Shown: positions 14,386 through 32,815, counted from the stretch's first letter. The stretch is DNA of 64,000 bases from Latrodectus hesperus (GCA_037975125.1 CM075854.1:67593761-67657760), one strand, 5' to 3'. Notes: generated by a model not told the origin, from the letters alone. Numbers and translations are program-made.

Positions 14386-14587
14386 CCAAGCTAAAAAACA
14401 GTTTACACATACGATTTGACAATGTGTTCTTCAATCTAACTTAAACCAGGTAAATTTCACCAATGTTTAAGTGCTTAAATAACAAGTGTACTCTAAATAT
14501 CATTAAAAAATGTTTTCCTAAGAGAATAATAGTAAGAAGTGTTATGGAATATGCTTCGCAGAAACTTATAATCTCGGAAAACAGATA

Positions 14588-15186
14588 CAGTGAGTGTAAA
14601 AAGTATTCGTACAGTATGACAATCGATTTAAAAGCGATCCGTTCATAAAAATTATAAACATAAATTCCATTTTAATTAATTATAAATATATAATAGAACA
14701 TATTTTCACTAGTTTCATGTGAAATTTACACAAAATAAAATTTTATACATAAATAAATATTTACAAAACTGTAACAATCCAACATCTTGTGGTGTAAAAA
14801 GTATTCGTACACTAAAAGAAATGCAATTTTTTTAAATTATATTTTGTGATTGGTTTGGCCATTAAGATGTAGTTAATTGACGTCATCTTGTAAGTTACTT
14901 AAAAGGTTCTTCAGTGGAAATTTTAATGTAGTGAGGAACTAGAAATTCTGTAATGGGTCGTAAAAGTAAAGAAACAAGTGTTTCCGAAAGAGAACTGATT
15001 TTAAAGCTCCGTAAAAATTATAAATCGTACAAGATTTCTGATCTGGTTGGTAGACCCCGTTCAACTGTGCAGTCAATCATAAAAAAGTTTGCTGCCACTA
15101 GGATGGTTCAAAACAGTTCTTGTACTTTTAATGATAGTAAATCAATTAAGATGTACCTAAAAGGAAGAGTTTCTATTAAGCATTGA
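14588..15186 (+). mobile_element. Tc1 element of IR/DR type, left half only
   Basis: The left end is TA (14586-14587) followed by CAGTGAGTG, a Tc1-like terminus. The motif gtgtaaaaagtattcgtaca occurs at the end (14594-14613) and again about 198 bp inside (14792-14811). Two direct repeats in one terminal repeat is the IR/DR arrangement of Sleeping Beauty-like Tc1 elements. The transposase start lies about 140 bp further in. I found no reverse-complement copy of the motif downstream, so the right half appears deleted or decayed beyond recognition. Confidence 0.7.
14953..15186 (+). pseudogene. Truncated Tc1 transposase, N-terminal HTH only
   Basis: A 77-residue frame beginning MGRKSKETSVSERELILKLR. 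Residues 1 to about 50 match the N-terminal helix-turn-helix (paired-like) DNA-binding region of Tc1 transposases: 'SERELILKLR', then 'KISDLVGRPRSTVQSIIKKF'. The first ATG after the inner direct repeat is the natural start. After about residue 55 the similarity is lost and the frame stops. A full transposase is about 340 residues, so the second HTH and the whole DDE catalytic domain are missing. It could at most bind the element ends, and nothing in the sequence shows that it is expressed. Confidence 0.75.
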
Positions 15187-15189
15187 TCC

Positions 15190-17102
<1,913 letters not shown>

Positions 17103-17113
17103 ATATATAAAAT

Positions 17114-19348
<2,235 letters not shown>

Positions 19349-19350
19349 AA

Positions 19351-19740
19351 TGTAGGCCGCAGTAGCCTAGGCTTAGGGCATCCACCTTTATTCTGAAAAG
19401 GTGGTATTTGATTTCCAATGCTACCAAAGACCCACCGAGTACATGCAACATACGTGCGCGTTAAATCTTTAGAATCGAAAGTCCAATGGTCGATAGTTCA
19501 GCAGTTATCATGGGTATAATGGTCTGGAGAAAACTTCCTTCCCCTTCAGATCAATGTCAAAATTGAGGGAGTAGATCCTTCGGTGGTGCCATGTATCGGA
19601 AGAGATTAGAACAAAGTCGTACTTTCACCCTAGTGGTGTTCTGATTAAATGAACTACGCATCCTACTGACTTAAATTCGCATAGACAACGGCATTGCGAG
19701 CTGGGCTTGTCTAAGTATTATAAGTAACAGCTCCATAACA
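19351..19740 (+). mobile_element. tRNA-derived SINE (spider-type)
   Basis: The head 'ggccgcagtagcctaggctt' matches the A-box region of the abundant spider tRNA-derived SINE as I remember it. 'ggtatttgatttcc' (19403-19416) stands at the B-box position, and 'ctaccaaagacccaccgagt' follows as in that family. Further matches are 'gtgcgcgttaaatc' and a 3' part with 'gcattgcgagctgggcttg', then 'aagtattataagtaac'. The A and B boxes would form an internal RNA polymerase III promoter, but both are mutated here, so this copy is probably inactive. No clear target-site duplication was found, and the 5' side is the GT tract. Confidence 0.65.
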
Positions 19741-21050
19741 TATGTACATTGTGTGTAAGTATATATACATAAATAAATTATTTTCTTATAATATCTCAAT
19801 AATTCAATACAGGTACATTTACAATCATGTAGAAAGCAATGAGTCTCGGATAATTTACAAAAGCGCTTTGTTTATACGATTTATTAAAATTGTTCTTCTT
19901 ATTGTACATATGGAACCCTACAGTTATTGGAAGTCTTGAACTTACAATTTCGTACTGAATGTGTTTTATATTAAGTTACGAGTTTCCTTAAAGCACAGAA
20001 AAGTTTTAATGAATTCACTGACAATTGAGTTTTCAGGCAAGTAATTAACTTTAGTGACAATAAAAGGCAGAACCATTAACAAATTTCGTATTGCATTAAA
20101 TAAAGTATATTAAAAGCATTTTCGTATTTTAAATTAACTTAAATTTAATATATTTATTTATATTCCTTTTTTCCAGATGATGTGACGAAATTTTCAAGGA
20201 GTGGTGGATTTTTCAATGAAATACAAGAAAATAAAAAAATAAACAGTAAAAATTGAATGCTGCTAGATAAAAAATGTAAAATTGCATGTAACAAAACATG
20301 ATTAAAATTGGCTATACAATGAACGTTAGCATATTTTTTTAACGGAAAACAATCATTCAAATGAAGTTCTTTATATATGTGTGATCGGTTTAAATATCAA
20401 TTTACTTAAATAATAACCAAATATATAAAGCTTTTGAAATCCCCAATTTACATTTACTGATACACTTTATACATATAATCACATATGAAATCCTTCAAGC
20501 TTTAAACAAACTCTTTACAGCATGCAGTGTTAAAATTAGTTAGTGTAAAATTACAGTAAATGTATTGTGTCATAATTTTACAACTGTTCTTCTGTACACT
20601 ATCACAAGTCCTGAAAAGTATTGAAAATTAAAGAAATAATAGACTAGTTATGGACTAACCTTAGTAAATGAACTGTTTATAAAATAATAGATAATTGTGG
20701 GTAGTTTAAATAGCGACACTAACCAGAAATCATGAATTTCTATAATTTGAGGAGAAAAGCAGAATCACTTCACATCAAAGCTCAGCAAAAGAGTTCTACT
20801 ACAACTTTTACACACACACACACAGTTTCACATAAAACTCTTACCTCACAGCTTCTTTCCTTTTGGTCTGGTCAATATCATTATGAATGAAGTTCTTTTA
20901 GAAATCCATCGCCCTTTCTCTGCGTTAATAATTTTCTCCACTTTTTTTTTTTTTTTTTGATTGTATAAATCCAGTAAATCACGGCATAATATAGAAACAA
21001 TTTGATATCGGAGGGAAAACAATGACACTAAGATAATTTACAAAAAACAT
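19741..21050. other. AT-rich noncoding stretch
   Basis: No gene. Small features are a (CA)n run at about 20810-20824 and a run of 17 T at 20942-20958. Confidence 0.6.
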
Positions 21051-21330
21051 TTTATTTATAAGCTTTTATTTTTGATTTATGTTGAACTTCTGCCTTCTGC
21101 GCATGCTCGTCTGCGAGGTTGGTGCTTGAGAGTTTTCAGGGTTTCCTCCTTACGACACGTGATCACTACCCTCTATCAAGTAGGAAGATCTCCCGGAAGC
21201 TGACACTGCATATTAATATGCTTTACTACAGAATTAGGCAGCTTTGCTGTACACTACGTAATGTCAAAGCTAATCACAACAAAGTAACTGTTATTATTCA
21301 ATCGCTATTCCCAATTATAAATTTTTGCTA
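21051..21330. other. GC-richer island, unclassified
   Basis: This block is less AT-rich than its flanks. It contains 'ctgcgcatgctcgtctgcga', whose core TGCGCATGC is identical to nine bases of the palindromic NRF1-type consensus. A 70-codon frame at 21119-21331 has no recognisable domain. It could be a promoter or first exon, a decayed repeat, or chance. Confidence 0.2.
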
Positions 21331-24300
21331 ACTGTCATTGACATCAGCTTAAATTTCTTCGTTAAAAATATGTTTTACATGAAATATAATTTTTTATAAT
21401 CACTTATATAATGTTTTCTTTCAATGAAAATTTTCTTTAATTGCTTTAATTAAAAATTTAAGGCAAATATAATTACACATTTTTAAATCACTGCTGTTGT
21501 AAGTGTTCTAATATATGATAGATAATTTAAAAATAATTTATTTAACTAAGTTAATTAACACATAATCATTCATTTACTTAGAGAAAGAAAATCTAAAGAA
21601 TTTATGAATAAGATACAAGCAATCATTATAGTGTTAATTTATGAAATAATTTATGATATTAATTTAACGTTAGAAAAATACTTTAATTAAACATGCTCCA
21701 TAGCAAAATTTTATCTGTCATATTGCAGTTAACTCTTTATTCACTGAATTCTTAGATATTGTCTTTTTATATATATGTTCTAAATCTTAAAAAATATGTA
21801 TTTTAAGTTTATAATTTTCAGGGAATGGTTATAAATCAATATAAGTTATTTATATAAGTATGAATATAAGTTAAGCTAACATATACATCTAGATATATTA
21901 TATAAGAAATAAGTTTCAGAAATAAAAACCTTTTCAATATCATTTATTGCAATACAAATAAAATAAAAATGATGTAAAATAAAATTGGATGATAAAAGTT
22001 TATTTCCTTAATTTCAAGGAATTTTATTTTATTAGTAATAAATTATATTAAGTATGAGAACAAAAATTCCATTGTGATATAAATTCAATTTTATAAAATA
22101 GCAGTAAAATTTGAATACATCATTAGAGATTTATTTGCTGAGATAAGTGCCTGATGTGTGAATTCCGGTATATTAAGAAAAAATAATATTACTCGAAAAA
22201 TATTTCAAAATATTTTTTGATAAATGCTCTTTACTGTAAATATTCTTTAACTGTAAATAACATGTGTTTTTATCCATATTATGAAATTTTTCAGTTCTAC
22301 AGTAAATTAAATTGCAGTGAGAAAAAATGCTCTTTGAGTGCTTATAATGACAAAAAATGCTTTGTCATTATAATGAATCTTTTTCTGTGTGTGTACTGGT
22401 TGAAATAAATTTACATAATAACTGCAAAAAAATTTATTTGCATAAACATATATATTAAAATATATAGATTTTAGTTTTACACTTTCTTACCAACTCTTTA
22501 AATCATCTTAGAATAATAGAAAGATTATTTTATTCTTGTATATATGTTTGTACGTATGTATACATTTATACAAAAAATATTTATAAGTCATGTTAGTGAG
22601 ACTGCTTTATGTACATACATACGTACGCATGCATATATTTATATTCCTAAAAATGTATATTTTTTAATTCTATACATGTATATATAAGTCAATAAAATGT
22701 ACACGGTACAATGACTGCAGATAAAAATTAATAAAAATTAACTCAAATAATTCATGTCTTAGAAAATTTACTTTAATATATAGCTTTAAAAAATATTATT
22801 TTAAACAAAATTAAATTTTTACAATTTTTTTTTTACTCTTGACATTTACAAATTTTTTTTATTATTTTTTTTACAACTTTTTTATTTATTTTATCTACTT
22901 TTTCTTCATGTTTATTTGCTTAAAATTACAATCTCGTAAAAGTTTCTAATATCATGTTGTGCCACATTTTAAAATGCATTTCCAGAAAAGTACTTCATAT
23001 GGATGTTTTGTGTTTAGTACAATTATTTCAATTGTTGATGTACATTTCATGCAATCGATATATTTATATTCATTTAATTCATAGAAACATCAACTTACTC
23101 TTCTTTTTGTAGCAACTACAATAGCATTCATGAAACAACATTCTGTTTTGAAAATTCAGAATAACACGGTCATGTTAAAATGCATTGAAATTGGGACAAA
23201 ACTTCAATACTTTCTTCATAAAATAAAAATAGCATACAGTCTCAGCAAGGTTAATTGACGACAACTACATAATCACTTCTTGGGAAATGGAGCGATCTGA
23301 ATTTATATTCGATCTGAATTTATAAGCGTTACAATATGGAAAAAGTCAATTATAAGAATGTCAACATTCACGAATAACAGTCAAATATGTTATCTAATAA
23401 ATACATTTTTTGTTTATTTAATAACCAGTGTGATGCAAACTATCAGCCTTATTCTCGGTTCACTTTACAATGTTTGATGGTTGAATGAATTGAGTTTTCC
23501 ATCGGGTTACCCCAGAAACAAATACCGGTAGGAATGCAAGGGATATAATATCATGTATTTTGAGCATGTCTAAAACTTAACCCAAGGCATTTCTTTAGTA
23601 TTTTAAAATAGATTTTCTTTAATAAAGTGCAGTTCGTGTGTGAAATTAATTCCTAAATTAAAACTATAATTATTTGAGCATATTTTGTAACTATTTTCCT
23701 TCGTTGATACGTTTCATTCAACTCAGGCTACCCTAAAGACCTTATAAATTAATGACTGGTTGACCCTTCTGTCAAAGAGTCTGAGTTTAAAAGGGTTTTC
23801 AATGGATGATATGAATCTTTAAGATTTTTAACGTGCATTTTAGCTTTCAAAATCGGAAAAAATATATATCTCATTGAATTCAAAAAAATATATACTAAAT
23901 GGTCCTTAAGAGTTGAATAAGTGATCTGGGGTTAATTTGAGCTTATTTACATACAAATAATAAATTTAATTTTTTGTTGTGATAAGCTTTCAATGAGTAT
24001 CTTATTTTATGAAAATTTCTCAAGGGTCACTGTTAATTTTAATTATAAGATTTTTACTGTTGGGAACAAGCAAATCTTTTTGGACATGATTTATTCCATT
24101 TTCATATTCTTCAATGAATAAAAGTATTAGTTCTTATTAAGTAAATTGTAAAAAATATAGAAGATTTTATCAATTATATATTTATATATATAATCTGAGT
24201 TTATCTTATCAATTTCATCAATTCAAATTCAAAATACCTATTATGATATTATATGAGTTTAGATATTAAAAGAAGCTTGAAAACAAATCAAGGTATGTCA

Positions 24301-26985
24301 TTATTTAATATTTAATTTAGTTCAATTTTGAAGCAATGTATAATAATAACAGATAAGAAATAACAGTTCTGCTAGGAACAATATCATATATAATTCGTTA
24401 AAATCTCCTTCAGTTTTAATTTTATATTTATCAAATGAAAAATAATACAAATATTTTTTCAGCACAATAAATTAATATATAAAGTATTCTTAAATTGTAC
24501 AGCAACGATTTCCTTTTATTGTAGTTTATTGATTTAGGTGTGATCAGACAAGAAATAAACAAAAGAACGACAGCTGATTTTTCTTTAAATGTGCTGGCAA
24601 TCAATGTCTAAAGAGATGTTGAGAATACATTTGCAATTAAACTGGGTGATTATTGAAACAAAAGTTTTGTCTTGGAGATAAAATAACACCAATCGATCAA
24701 TCAATGATTAGATTTTTCTTGTGTAGTTACCATTATTGATCAATGTTAATTCAACTTTATATAATACTTAAAAAACAGCGTTGTGTGTAGCTGGAAAAAT
24801 ATTTATTTACTTTTAAACTAAGAGTATACTAGAGAGAGAAAAGGAGAGAGAAATTACATATTTTTTAAATAATTTAATGGGTATTTATGAATATATGTGC
24901 AATAAGTAATCATGTGTGATGTACAGTAAATGATAAAATTCATATAGAATTTATAATATTAATTTCAAAAATCTATATATTACTTACAATTTAACTACGA
25001 GCATTTAGAAAAGATAAGTGTTGATAATAGTGCTGAAAAGAGACTTGAGTATACTATTATGTGTTTTTTAAACCATAAAAGCAATGAATCTACAAAAACT
25101 AAACACTGAAAAATACTTTATATATGTGTTACTTAATGTAACTTATCATACCAATTACTTGAATTTTTATTTCATGCTTACATTATGCGTGTGAATTTCG
25201 TAAATAGCAGCAAATTCTATATTTTTCAACAGAGATTGCTCTCTACTAAAAAAATTAATTCCTTTCGTTCATTTTTTTGAAATAGCAAAATAAATGAATA
25301 AAAGTCTGGGAATTTAAATTTGTGAAAAAAGGCGCATTATTTTTCTTTTGCTTTATATCGAAAAGAAACTCTTTAAGTTAATAGAGGCAATGTGGTGACG
25401 TTTCATTCATTCAAATGTTTAACTAGATTCATGTGATTAGAATTGCAAATAAGACTTAGATTCTTTGATGAGTTAGCTAAGTCTTGAGTTGGCGGATTCA
25501 TGATCCGATTGGAATTTAAAATCCTTTAATACTCTTAGATTTAACTGAAGAAGCCAGCATGAATAAAGATAAATAATTAAAGATTACTTGCGCAGCTACT
25601 GATTATCTCCCAATTTCGGATTATTTGAGTATCATTTGGGAAATTCACAAGTCTCATAAGCTTATAAATAAACAAGAATTAGAAAATATTGAACAGCGTG
25701 TAGTAACGATGTGTTTTATGACCCACTTACATTAATATTTCAGTAATAAACTAAATAATATGAGGCATTTGTGGTTTTGAAATATTTCGAGGTTAAGCAT
25801 GATGATAGTAATAATGTGTTGGAGTTCTTGAATTAAGAAATGCATTTTAAAAAGCTGACAGAGAGAGAATTTCTATTTTGTTGTTTAATGCAGAATGGTA
25901 TAATGTTGTTCTTTAAAAGTTAAAGTAAAAGTATTTTTGAAACTGTCTTTTGAAACATTTTTTGATAAATTTAAAACAACTTAATTTGATTAATTTTATG
26001 TAATAATTGCTTTTCAATAACTTAATGAATTATAAAACGACATCGCTAAGGTTTTATAAGTTTGACGAAATATTAAAATTGAACATTTTACGATTTTTAA
26101 AAAATTTAGAATTTAATTAAATGTTTACTGATTCAGTCATTGGATCATAGAGTCAGATATATTATGTAGTCGTTCAAATGTTTTGACTATGATAGGCTTA
26201 TTTTGATTTTAGAGACATTTCTTCATCTTAAAAACTAAGTTGAGTGCTCTATTTTAAAACAAAATTTCAATGCAAAAACTCAAGAATAATAAAGCAATTT
26301 TTTAAATGAATATTTTTAAGAAAATTCTTTTTTAGCGCATAAAAGATAACGTTTACTGAAAAACAGAGAGTGACAGACATTAAATTTTTAGTTTTGAATT
26401 TTAATTTTATATATCACCGTGTAGAAATTGTTAGTTTATTATATTTATCAAAAGTACTTTACAGAAACACAACTGAAATACACGCTGTATTTTAATTTTT
26501 TAAAGGTCTTTATAAAATTAGAAAAAAAAATATTTATAGATATAGATTTGGCAGAGCATTGGTAGTTAAAATCATCTTATAAAAATAAAGTGATGTGAAT
26601 TTTATGGAAGTTTTAAAAAAGTCTCAAATGGATTAATTACCTTAAGGAACTAAATTTACACGAAATTCATTCAATTGAGTTAATGAAAGGAAAAATAAAA
26701 AACCGTTCTGTAGTAAAAATTTAAGAAGATATTTTTCAATTGTTTCTATTTAAAAAACTCTGCTAAAAATCTTTTTCGCCTAATAGGTGTGTTTATACAA
26801 CTAGAAAAGTAACGAAATCTTCCAATAATTAATGACATTTAGTGTAGAAATCTATAGAAGCTTCTGACACAAGGAGTATTTTTTAAGCAGAAATAACTGA
26901 AAGACAGTTAATTTACAAATTCATTATAAGAGTGATAGCTTAATATGATGGTAAACAGACAGAACTTTAATATGATATATACTGA
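21331..26985. other. AT-rich noncoding stretch
   Basis: More than 5 kb without a recognisable gene or repeat. Only low-complexity A/T runs and short random frames are visible. Confidence 0.55.
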
Positions 26986-26989
26986 AATG

Positions 26990-27235
26990 TATGTATCGCA
27001 TCTTCTTTTGTCCCTCAAAGTTCAGATCTAAATATCATTGAGTACTTTAAGAGGGACTTGCAGTGATAGAATGTGATCTAGGGAACCTTGTCTAAAAACT
27101 GAATTGAGTTATCAATATTCTTGCTGCAGATAAAGGAGACGAAAATATTCATAATTTGCATCAAACCCTTATTGAAAGCATGAAGAAAGATTGCTTGTAT
27201 AATTGTATCTCTTCCAAGGATCTTTTTTGTATTAA
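26990..27235 (+). pseudogene. Decayed Tc1 transposase C-terminus
   Basis: PQSSDLNIIEYFKRDLQ is encoded at 27013-27063. It matches the PxSPDLNxIE block of Tc1 transposases, which carries the third catalytic acid (Glu, codon at 27040-27042). Two stops follow immediately. After a frame change, NLHQTLIESMKKDCL matches the C-terminal IxxLxxSMPRR region. The two catalytic aspartates and the DNA-binding half are not recognisable upstream. This is a different, older family from the two full-length Tc1 copies at 39 and 47 kb. Confidence 0.7.
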
Positions 27236-28118
27236 AACATTCTTTCTTTTATATTGTCACATTTTTCTGGTCGGTCCATTGTTTTAATGCATTTAATTTA
27301 GGATTCATCAGACAAACCATTACGATATTTAGCATTCTTACCTCTAACTTTGTTAATCTTGCCCTATAGTTTCATGCTAAGAACATAACAGTAAACAGTT
27401 GCTACTATAATAACAACTGCTGCTCAGTAATATTTTTTTTATTTTTTTTTTTATTTTTTCCCTTTGTAACTGCTGACATAAAAAGTAGAATGTAAATTAT
27501 AAAATATTGTATATAAATATAGAATATATATTAAATACTAATTTCATAATACAAATTTTTGTAATTTTTAAGCATTTTACCAATTTTTTCATTAAAAAAG
27601 ATTTTAATCTAATTCTAACTAATAAATAGCATTTTTTCACAAACAGGGCTTCTTATCATATTTTACATATTAATTGTTCATCATGCATACAGTTTATTAG
27701 TTATAGAGATTTATTTGGAATGTAAAAATTAACTCTTTTTTATATTTTAATGATACAAATTGTGCACATTAGCAAGAAATAATTTAAAATTCCTAAATAA
27801 ATATATTTTTTCTATAAAAGCAAGCACTGGAGAAAGAGGCAATTTAAAAAAAAAAGTTCCTTTATCTCACTACATAGATTTCCTTCTATAACTTTATACA
27901 ATATTCACATAAAAGCAAAGTACCTGAAAAACTATATTCTTAAATTGAATAAAAATTTTCCATAATAAAACCCATTATAATTGTATTATATAAGCAAATA
28001 AATGAAAAATTCCGGAAATAATTTAAATAAACCGTAAAGTAGCATGCATGTGCATAAAATGGAAAATACACATCTAGCAAATCACAGTGTAGAAAAGTAT
28101 AAAGCAAAATAGTTGTTT
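27236..28118. other. AT-rich noncoding stretch
   Basis: Nothing recognisable. A T-rich run lies at about 27428-27463. Confidence 0.6.
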
Positions 28119-28260
28119 AGTGTCTTCTGCTCTATCCTTACATCTAAATTAGGAAAACAAAGCCACTTTCGAATTTACGATGATACACCCCCACTGAGAA
28201 CCATACTATACAAGACATCATCAATTCCGATTCTTGTGCCAAAAGACTTTGCTAATGGCC
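28119..28260 (+). repeat. Old dispersed repeat, copy 3 (SINE-like)
   Basis: This is the third copy of the family at 8197-8287 (minus) and 14248-14340 (plus). Shared blocks are 'ttctgctctatcctta', 'catctaaatta', 'ccactttcga', then 'cccccactgagaacca' and 'tatacaagacatcatc'. More balanced sequence up to about 28450 may be part of the same insertion. No coding capacity was seen. Confidence 0.5.
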
Positions 28261-28905
28261 TCATATAAATATACCTCAAACAAATAAACTGAATTCATGT
28301 GCGGAAGGATGAGAAAAGCATTAAAAGATGCTTCATTCAACAACTCATTGTTGGGAAATGACACAAGATGTTTAATATGCGTTGTAGTAGCAGTGTCTGT
28401 TTTAACAGCCCACCTCAGTCAGCATGCATGGTATCTTGAGATCAATAGAATATGCACAATTTGCTTATAGTCATAGACCATTCTAACGAAACTTCTTTTA
28501 GATGGTTTGGTTGATTCTCCTTATTATCAAAAGAAACGGTCTTCACAACTGAGTAGCACTGTCTGTTCAGTGTTTAACAAAATATATTAGTCACTATTTA
28601 TTGTGGTAGCTCATGGATGACCTTCTTATAGCTGTCATACATCATTTACAATTTCTTGAGATGAATTCCACTTGTTCGATTGTGAGTGCTACTTATTTAT
28701 TAAGGACTCTTTTATACCAAACAGGCTGTATCTACTCTAGCACATTGTGAAATGCCATTTTAGTATCTTCAACAATTGTCCTAATATTTAATTTTCGACA
28801 TCATAATTGTAGGTTTTTCACCAAAAATTTCCATTTCAATAAATTTTATTTACATTAAAAAGTAACAATATTAAAAAAATCATAGAATAAGAAATTAATT
28901 TAATC

Positions 28906-28944
<39 letters not shown>

Positions 28945-31900
28945 AACATTTCAATTGGCATTTATTTGGGGAATTACAATAATGTTCATATTAAATTCGT
29001 ATTATTTGTTTTGTAATAGTCTTCTAGAAATTTGAAAATATATAATAATGCGTCCTTAAAAGGGTTATGTTAAACCTTCCCATATTTGTCTTATGGGAAA
29101 TTTAATACATTAAAATTATATTTTATTAAGTAATCATCAAATGAAAATAATATAGAAACGATGGACTAAAATAATCTATGATGAAACGTACATAATGTGT
29201 TCATCTACTCATACAAATTAAATTTCAAACATTTATCAGCGAGAAGAATTATTACATTATTGTATGCCAGAGTTATTTTTAAATGTTTATCGTGAAATGT
29301 ACTTTATTTGCAATAATTTAGTATTTTCTCTAGGAAAGGATATTATTTAGAGCTAGAGTGTGTTATTAAACTTTCATTTAAGCAAGTAAAAATATTTTCT
29401 AAAGTTAAAAAAAAATTGGAAAAACACTTTATGAAGTATACAGAAGATGCTTTAAAAAGTAGTGTCTTAAATGCATTTATTTAGAACTTTCTTTATAAAA
29501 AGAAAATTTTAATGCATTATTTATGATGCATAGTTCTGCAAAATCAACCTTATTTAGATTCTAAATCTTTCAAACTTCAGTTCAAATTTAAATACCATAT
29601 CAATGAATTTCGGATGGCTTGGAATATTAAACGAAGATTTCGTATTAGAAATACGCAATTGCAAAAAATAATAATTCAACGACATGGCTTTATTTTCTCA
29701 ACTATAAGAGTATTAAGAGAAATCTTACATTTTTCAAAATTTTTATTTTAGAGAATATAATTTATTCAATACAGTAAATTATTTCTGCAGGATTACTGTT
29801 TCTAATCTATATTTTATTCTCATAAAATAAAGTTTTTCTCTTTCTTGAAGAGAATGAAATCATTCAAAATAAAGAATTGAACCCCTTGAAGGAATGAATT
29901 TCACATTTAATAAAGCAGATCAATATTTCCCATTGGGGATGATAATCTAGTTAGCGCAGAATTTCAATTAAAAAAATATAGTTTTGCAAATACTGGTTCT
30001 TTCTTCAATTGCTTATTTATTTTTATTCCTTATTTACATATAGATTACTATTCTTCTTAATTCATCCATTCTTCGCATTTTTAATTTCGCATGAACTAAT
30101 ATTTTTCCTTCACTTTCTATTTTCAATATATGAATTGTTTGTCACATAGGTATCAATAAATTTCTCTTCAAACACAAATACTTGAAATAAATCTAGTTAG
30201 ATAAATACATAAGTTTCAGTAATTTACAAAAATATAAGAAATCTATACATTTTAGAAAAATATATATATATTATTTCTTGTAGCTCAATATAAATATCAT
30301 ATAATCAAGAAAATCTCATATATCTTTGTCTTAACATAAATATTCTGTTTCCTATAATAAAAGCAATAATAATGTAATAATAATGCTCTGCATTAAAATA
30401 CAATTAAAATCATCAAAATATGCGAATCAACTATTTTTTTAGAGTAATTATTAATGTCGGTTAAGAAAATTCTTTGCAATAATATTTACAACAATTTTAC
30501 TCACTAAAATACCACTTGAAGTTTGTATAGAATAATTTGAATATATATTAGAATTTAATGCATTTAATTCATATTACGTTCCTAGAACTACACAAAAAAC
30601 ATTACGTTTGTGTGAAACGTCGTATTGAAGTGTGTATTGAAATTCCTTTTACTGCCTTCAATTCAATTGGAAAATCTTTTAATAAGATAAATTTCTGAGG
30701 TAATTGAATGATGTTTATATGGCATTTCCTATTATTTAATGGGCTTCAAAGAATTTATAATTAATTAGCGGTATAAAAATTACTCAAGCAAGATTTCTAA
30801 TAATGCGATCTCTTATTATCTTTCCTTTTTATTTAAGTGGGTGCCAACAATATGCCTTTCATTGCACAATTTCCTGACATTCCAGTGCGGTACAACACAC
30901 ACACACACAACTTCCTTTACTTTCAAATTAATGAATGTATTATTATTAAATTCTCTGAATGAGTAAGAAGTGAGGTAATTATTCTCTAAAAGGGTGCAGA
31001 CTTTAAATAAAATATGCCCCTCAAAATTTTCAGTATCCAATATAACATTATAAATGCTAATATTTCTTTTTAACACACTACATGATATTCGTTTTTTACA
31101 TAAGTAATATAAAGAACACCAACACGAATTATTTGAGAAATTTAAATTAAAATAACAATGCATCATTTTTCATACCATCTCATCACCAGTATAGTAACTT
31201 CTTCATTTTAGTGATTTTGAATTACTAAATGCTTGGATAAGTTTGCTTTCTTTAAAGGTTTATTTATTTAATTTTTCTGACTTAATGTTTTCTTTAAATT
31301 TCATTTCTTAATGTTTCTGCTCATTTCATTAATTTTACTTGCTTTTAATAAATCAATAAACTTTTTCACAGTTTGATGAAATAATTAATCTTAAAAGTAG
31401 TTGTACACATTTCAGCTACAAAAGGTGTTGTGTTTATTAAAATATGAACAATTTTATATATATTTTTATTACAAAATATTATTCCCATACTGATTTATAC
31501 AAACTAGAAATACTTAAAATGATATTAAATATCATTTAACTAAAAAGAATAACTAAATTGCAGAAAAATTCATTCATATTTTTAAAAAAGTATCTGTATG
31601 CCACAGTTCCACTTAAATTCATTGAAAATACAAACATCTATTAAATTTAAAATAGCAATAGGTATGTGTACTTCTAGCACAAAATTCTGAGGATTAGAAA
31701 CTAAAATAATTATAAGAAATATATTAAAAACCGATTTAAGCTATTATTGTCTTTCAAAATTGTGTTTAATTTTTAAATATATTATTAGTTGTAAAATGTC
31801 TGAGATGTTCTGATGTTTCTACATTTAAAAAAAAAATCCGCAAAATTTGTTTTATTTTAATATTCAAAAATGCGAAATAGCAAAAATGAAACTCAGAAAT

Positions 31901-32815
31901 TTTACAATTTTTTAATTAAATTTAATAAGACATAAGACTCAGAATGATCACCATTTTTGTACATCAACTATTCAATTCTATATTTGAATACTTTCGATGG
32001 AAGAAAGTAACATGTCTTCATGCATTTTCATCACAGTTCCCACTATGTTGTCTTTATGAATTTGATAAACTCGAGTCCTTAAAAAAAAGGCTCAGGTTTT
32101 TATAAATCTCACAAAAAATTCTTATGAAGTTGGATTTGGAAAGCGAAATGACCGTGAAGTAGGGGAAAAAGTGATTAATAACCATCTCTCTCGCGCAATT
32201 ATGGGTTAACAGGTGCTGTTTAGATTGACCAATGCAAAATAGTGTTCCATCCTATATAAAGATTACCAAAGCATTACTGTTGCAAAGTTGTGGAATAACA
32301 AAATTTATAAGTTTGTTTTCAAACAAATATAGATTAACTCTTTTAGAATAGAGGTTTAAGAAAGAATAATCTGATAATTGTTTAAAGTCAACAAAAACAG
32401 GAGTTTTGATTAAACAAGTAAGGATCATGAAATGCATAAGTATGTTTTTAAGTTTTTGAGAAAATAATATTAATTATACCATTACAGAATAAATGTTAGA
32501 CTCCCTCATGGATTCCATACTCAAACAGAGCAATAGATGTTCTTAACCGGATCCCAATGATTGACATCTAAAATCACATTACTCGGTTTAACATTTACAT
32601 CATCTCTGTTCTTGGCCGTGTTTATGTAAATGATATGTTTACGATAGTGTGTGTCGTAGTGTAAAACGACGTAACCAAATCCTGAGAAAATAGGTGTGTG
32701 TATTTTTATTGCACTTTAAATTTAAGAGTTTCCTCTTTTCCTTTCAAACTAAGTTGTAATAATATAAAGGGAAGGATGTAATAAAAATTGGCACAATGAG
32801 ACAAGTGCAATAAAG
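28261..32815. other. AT-rich noncoding stretch
   Basis: No gene is supported. It holds a 29-bp (AT)n tract at 28911-28939 and a short CA run at about 30894-30908. A 116-codon minus-strand frame at 30816-31166 spans the CA run, has no recognisable domain and is probably chance. Confidence 0.5.
28911..28939. repeat. (AT)n microsatellite
   Basis: A pure AT tract of 29 bp. Confidence 0.95.

Noticed and set aside
30816..31166. A 116-codon minus-strand frame
   Set aside because: It spans a CA run, is AT-rich, lacks a domain and has no exon signals. It is probably chance.
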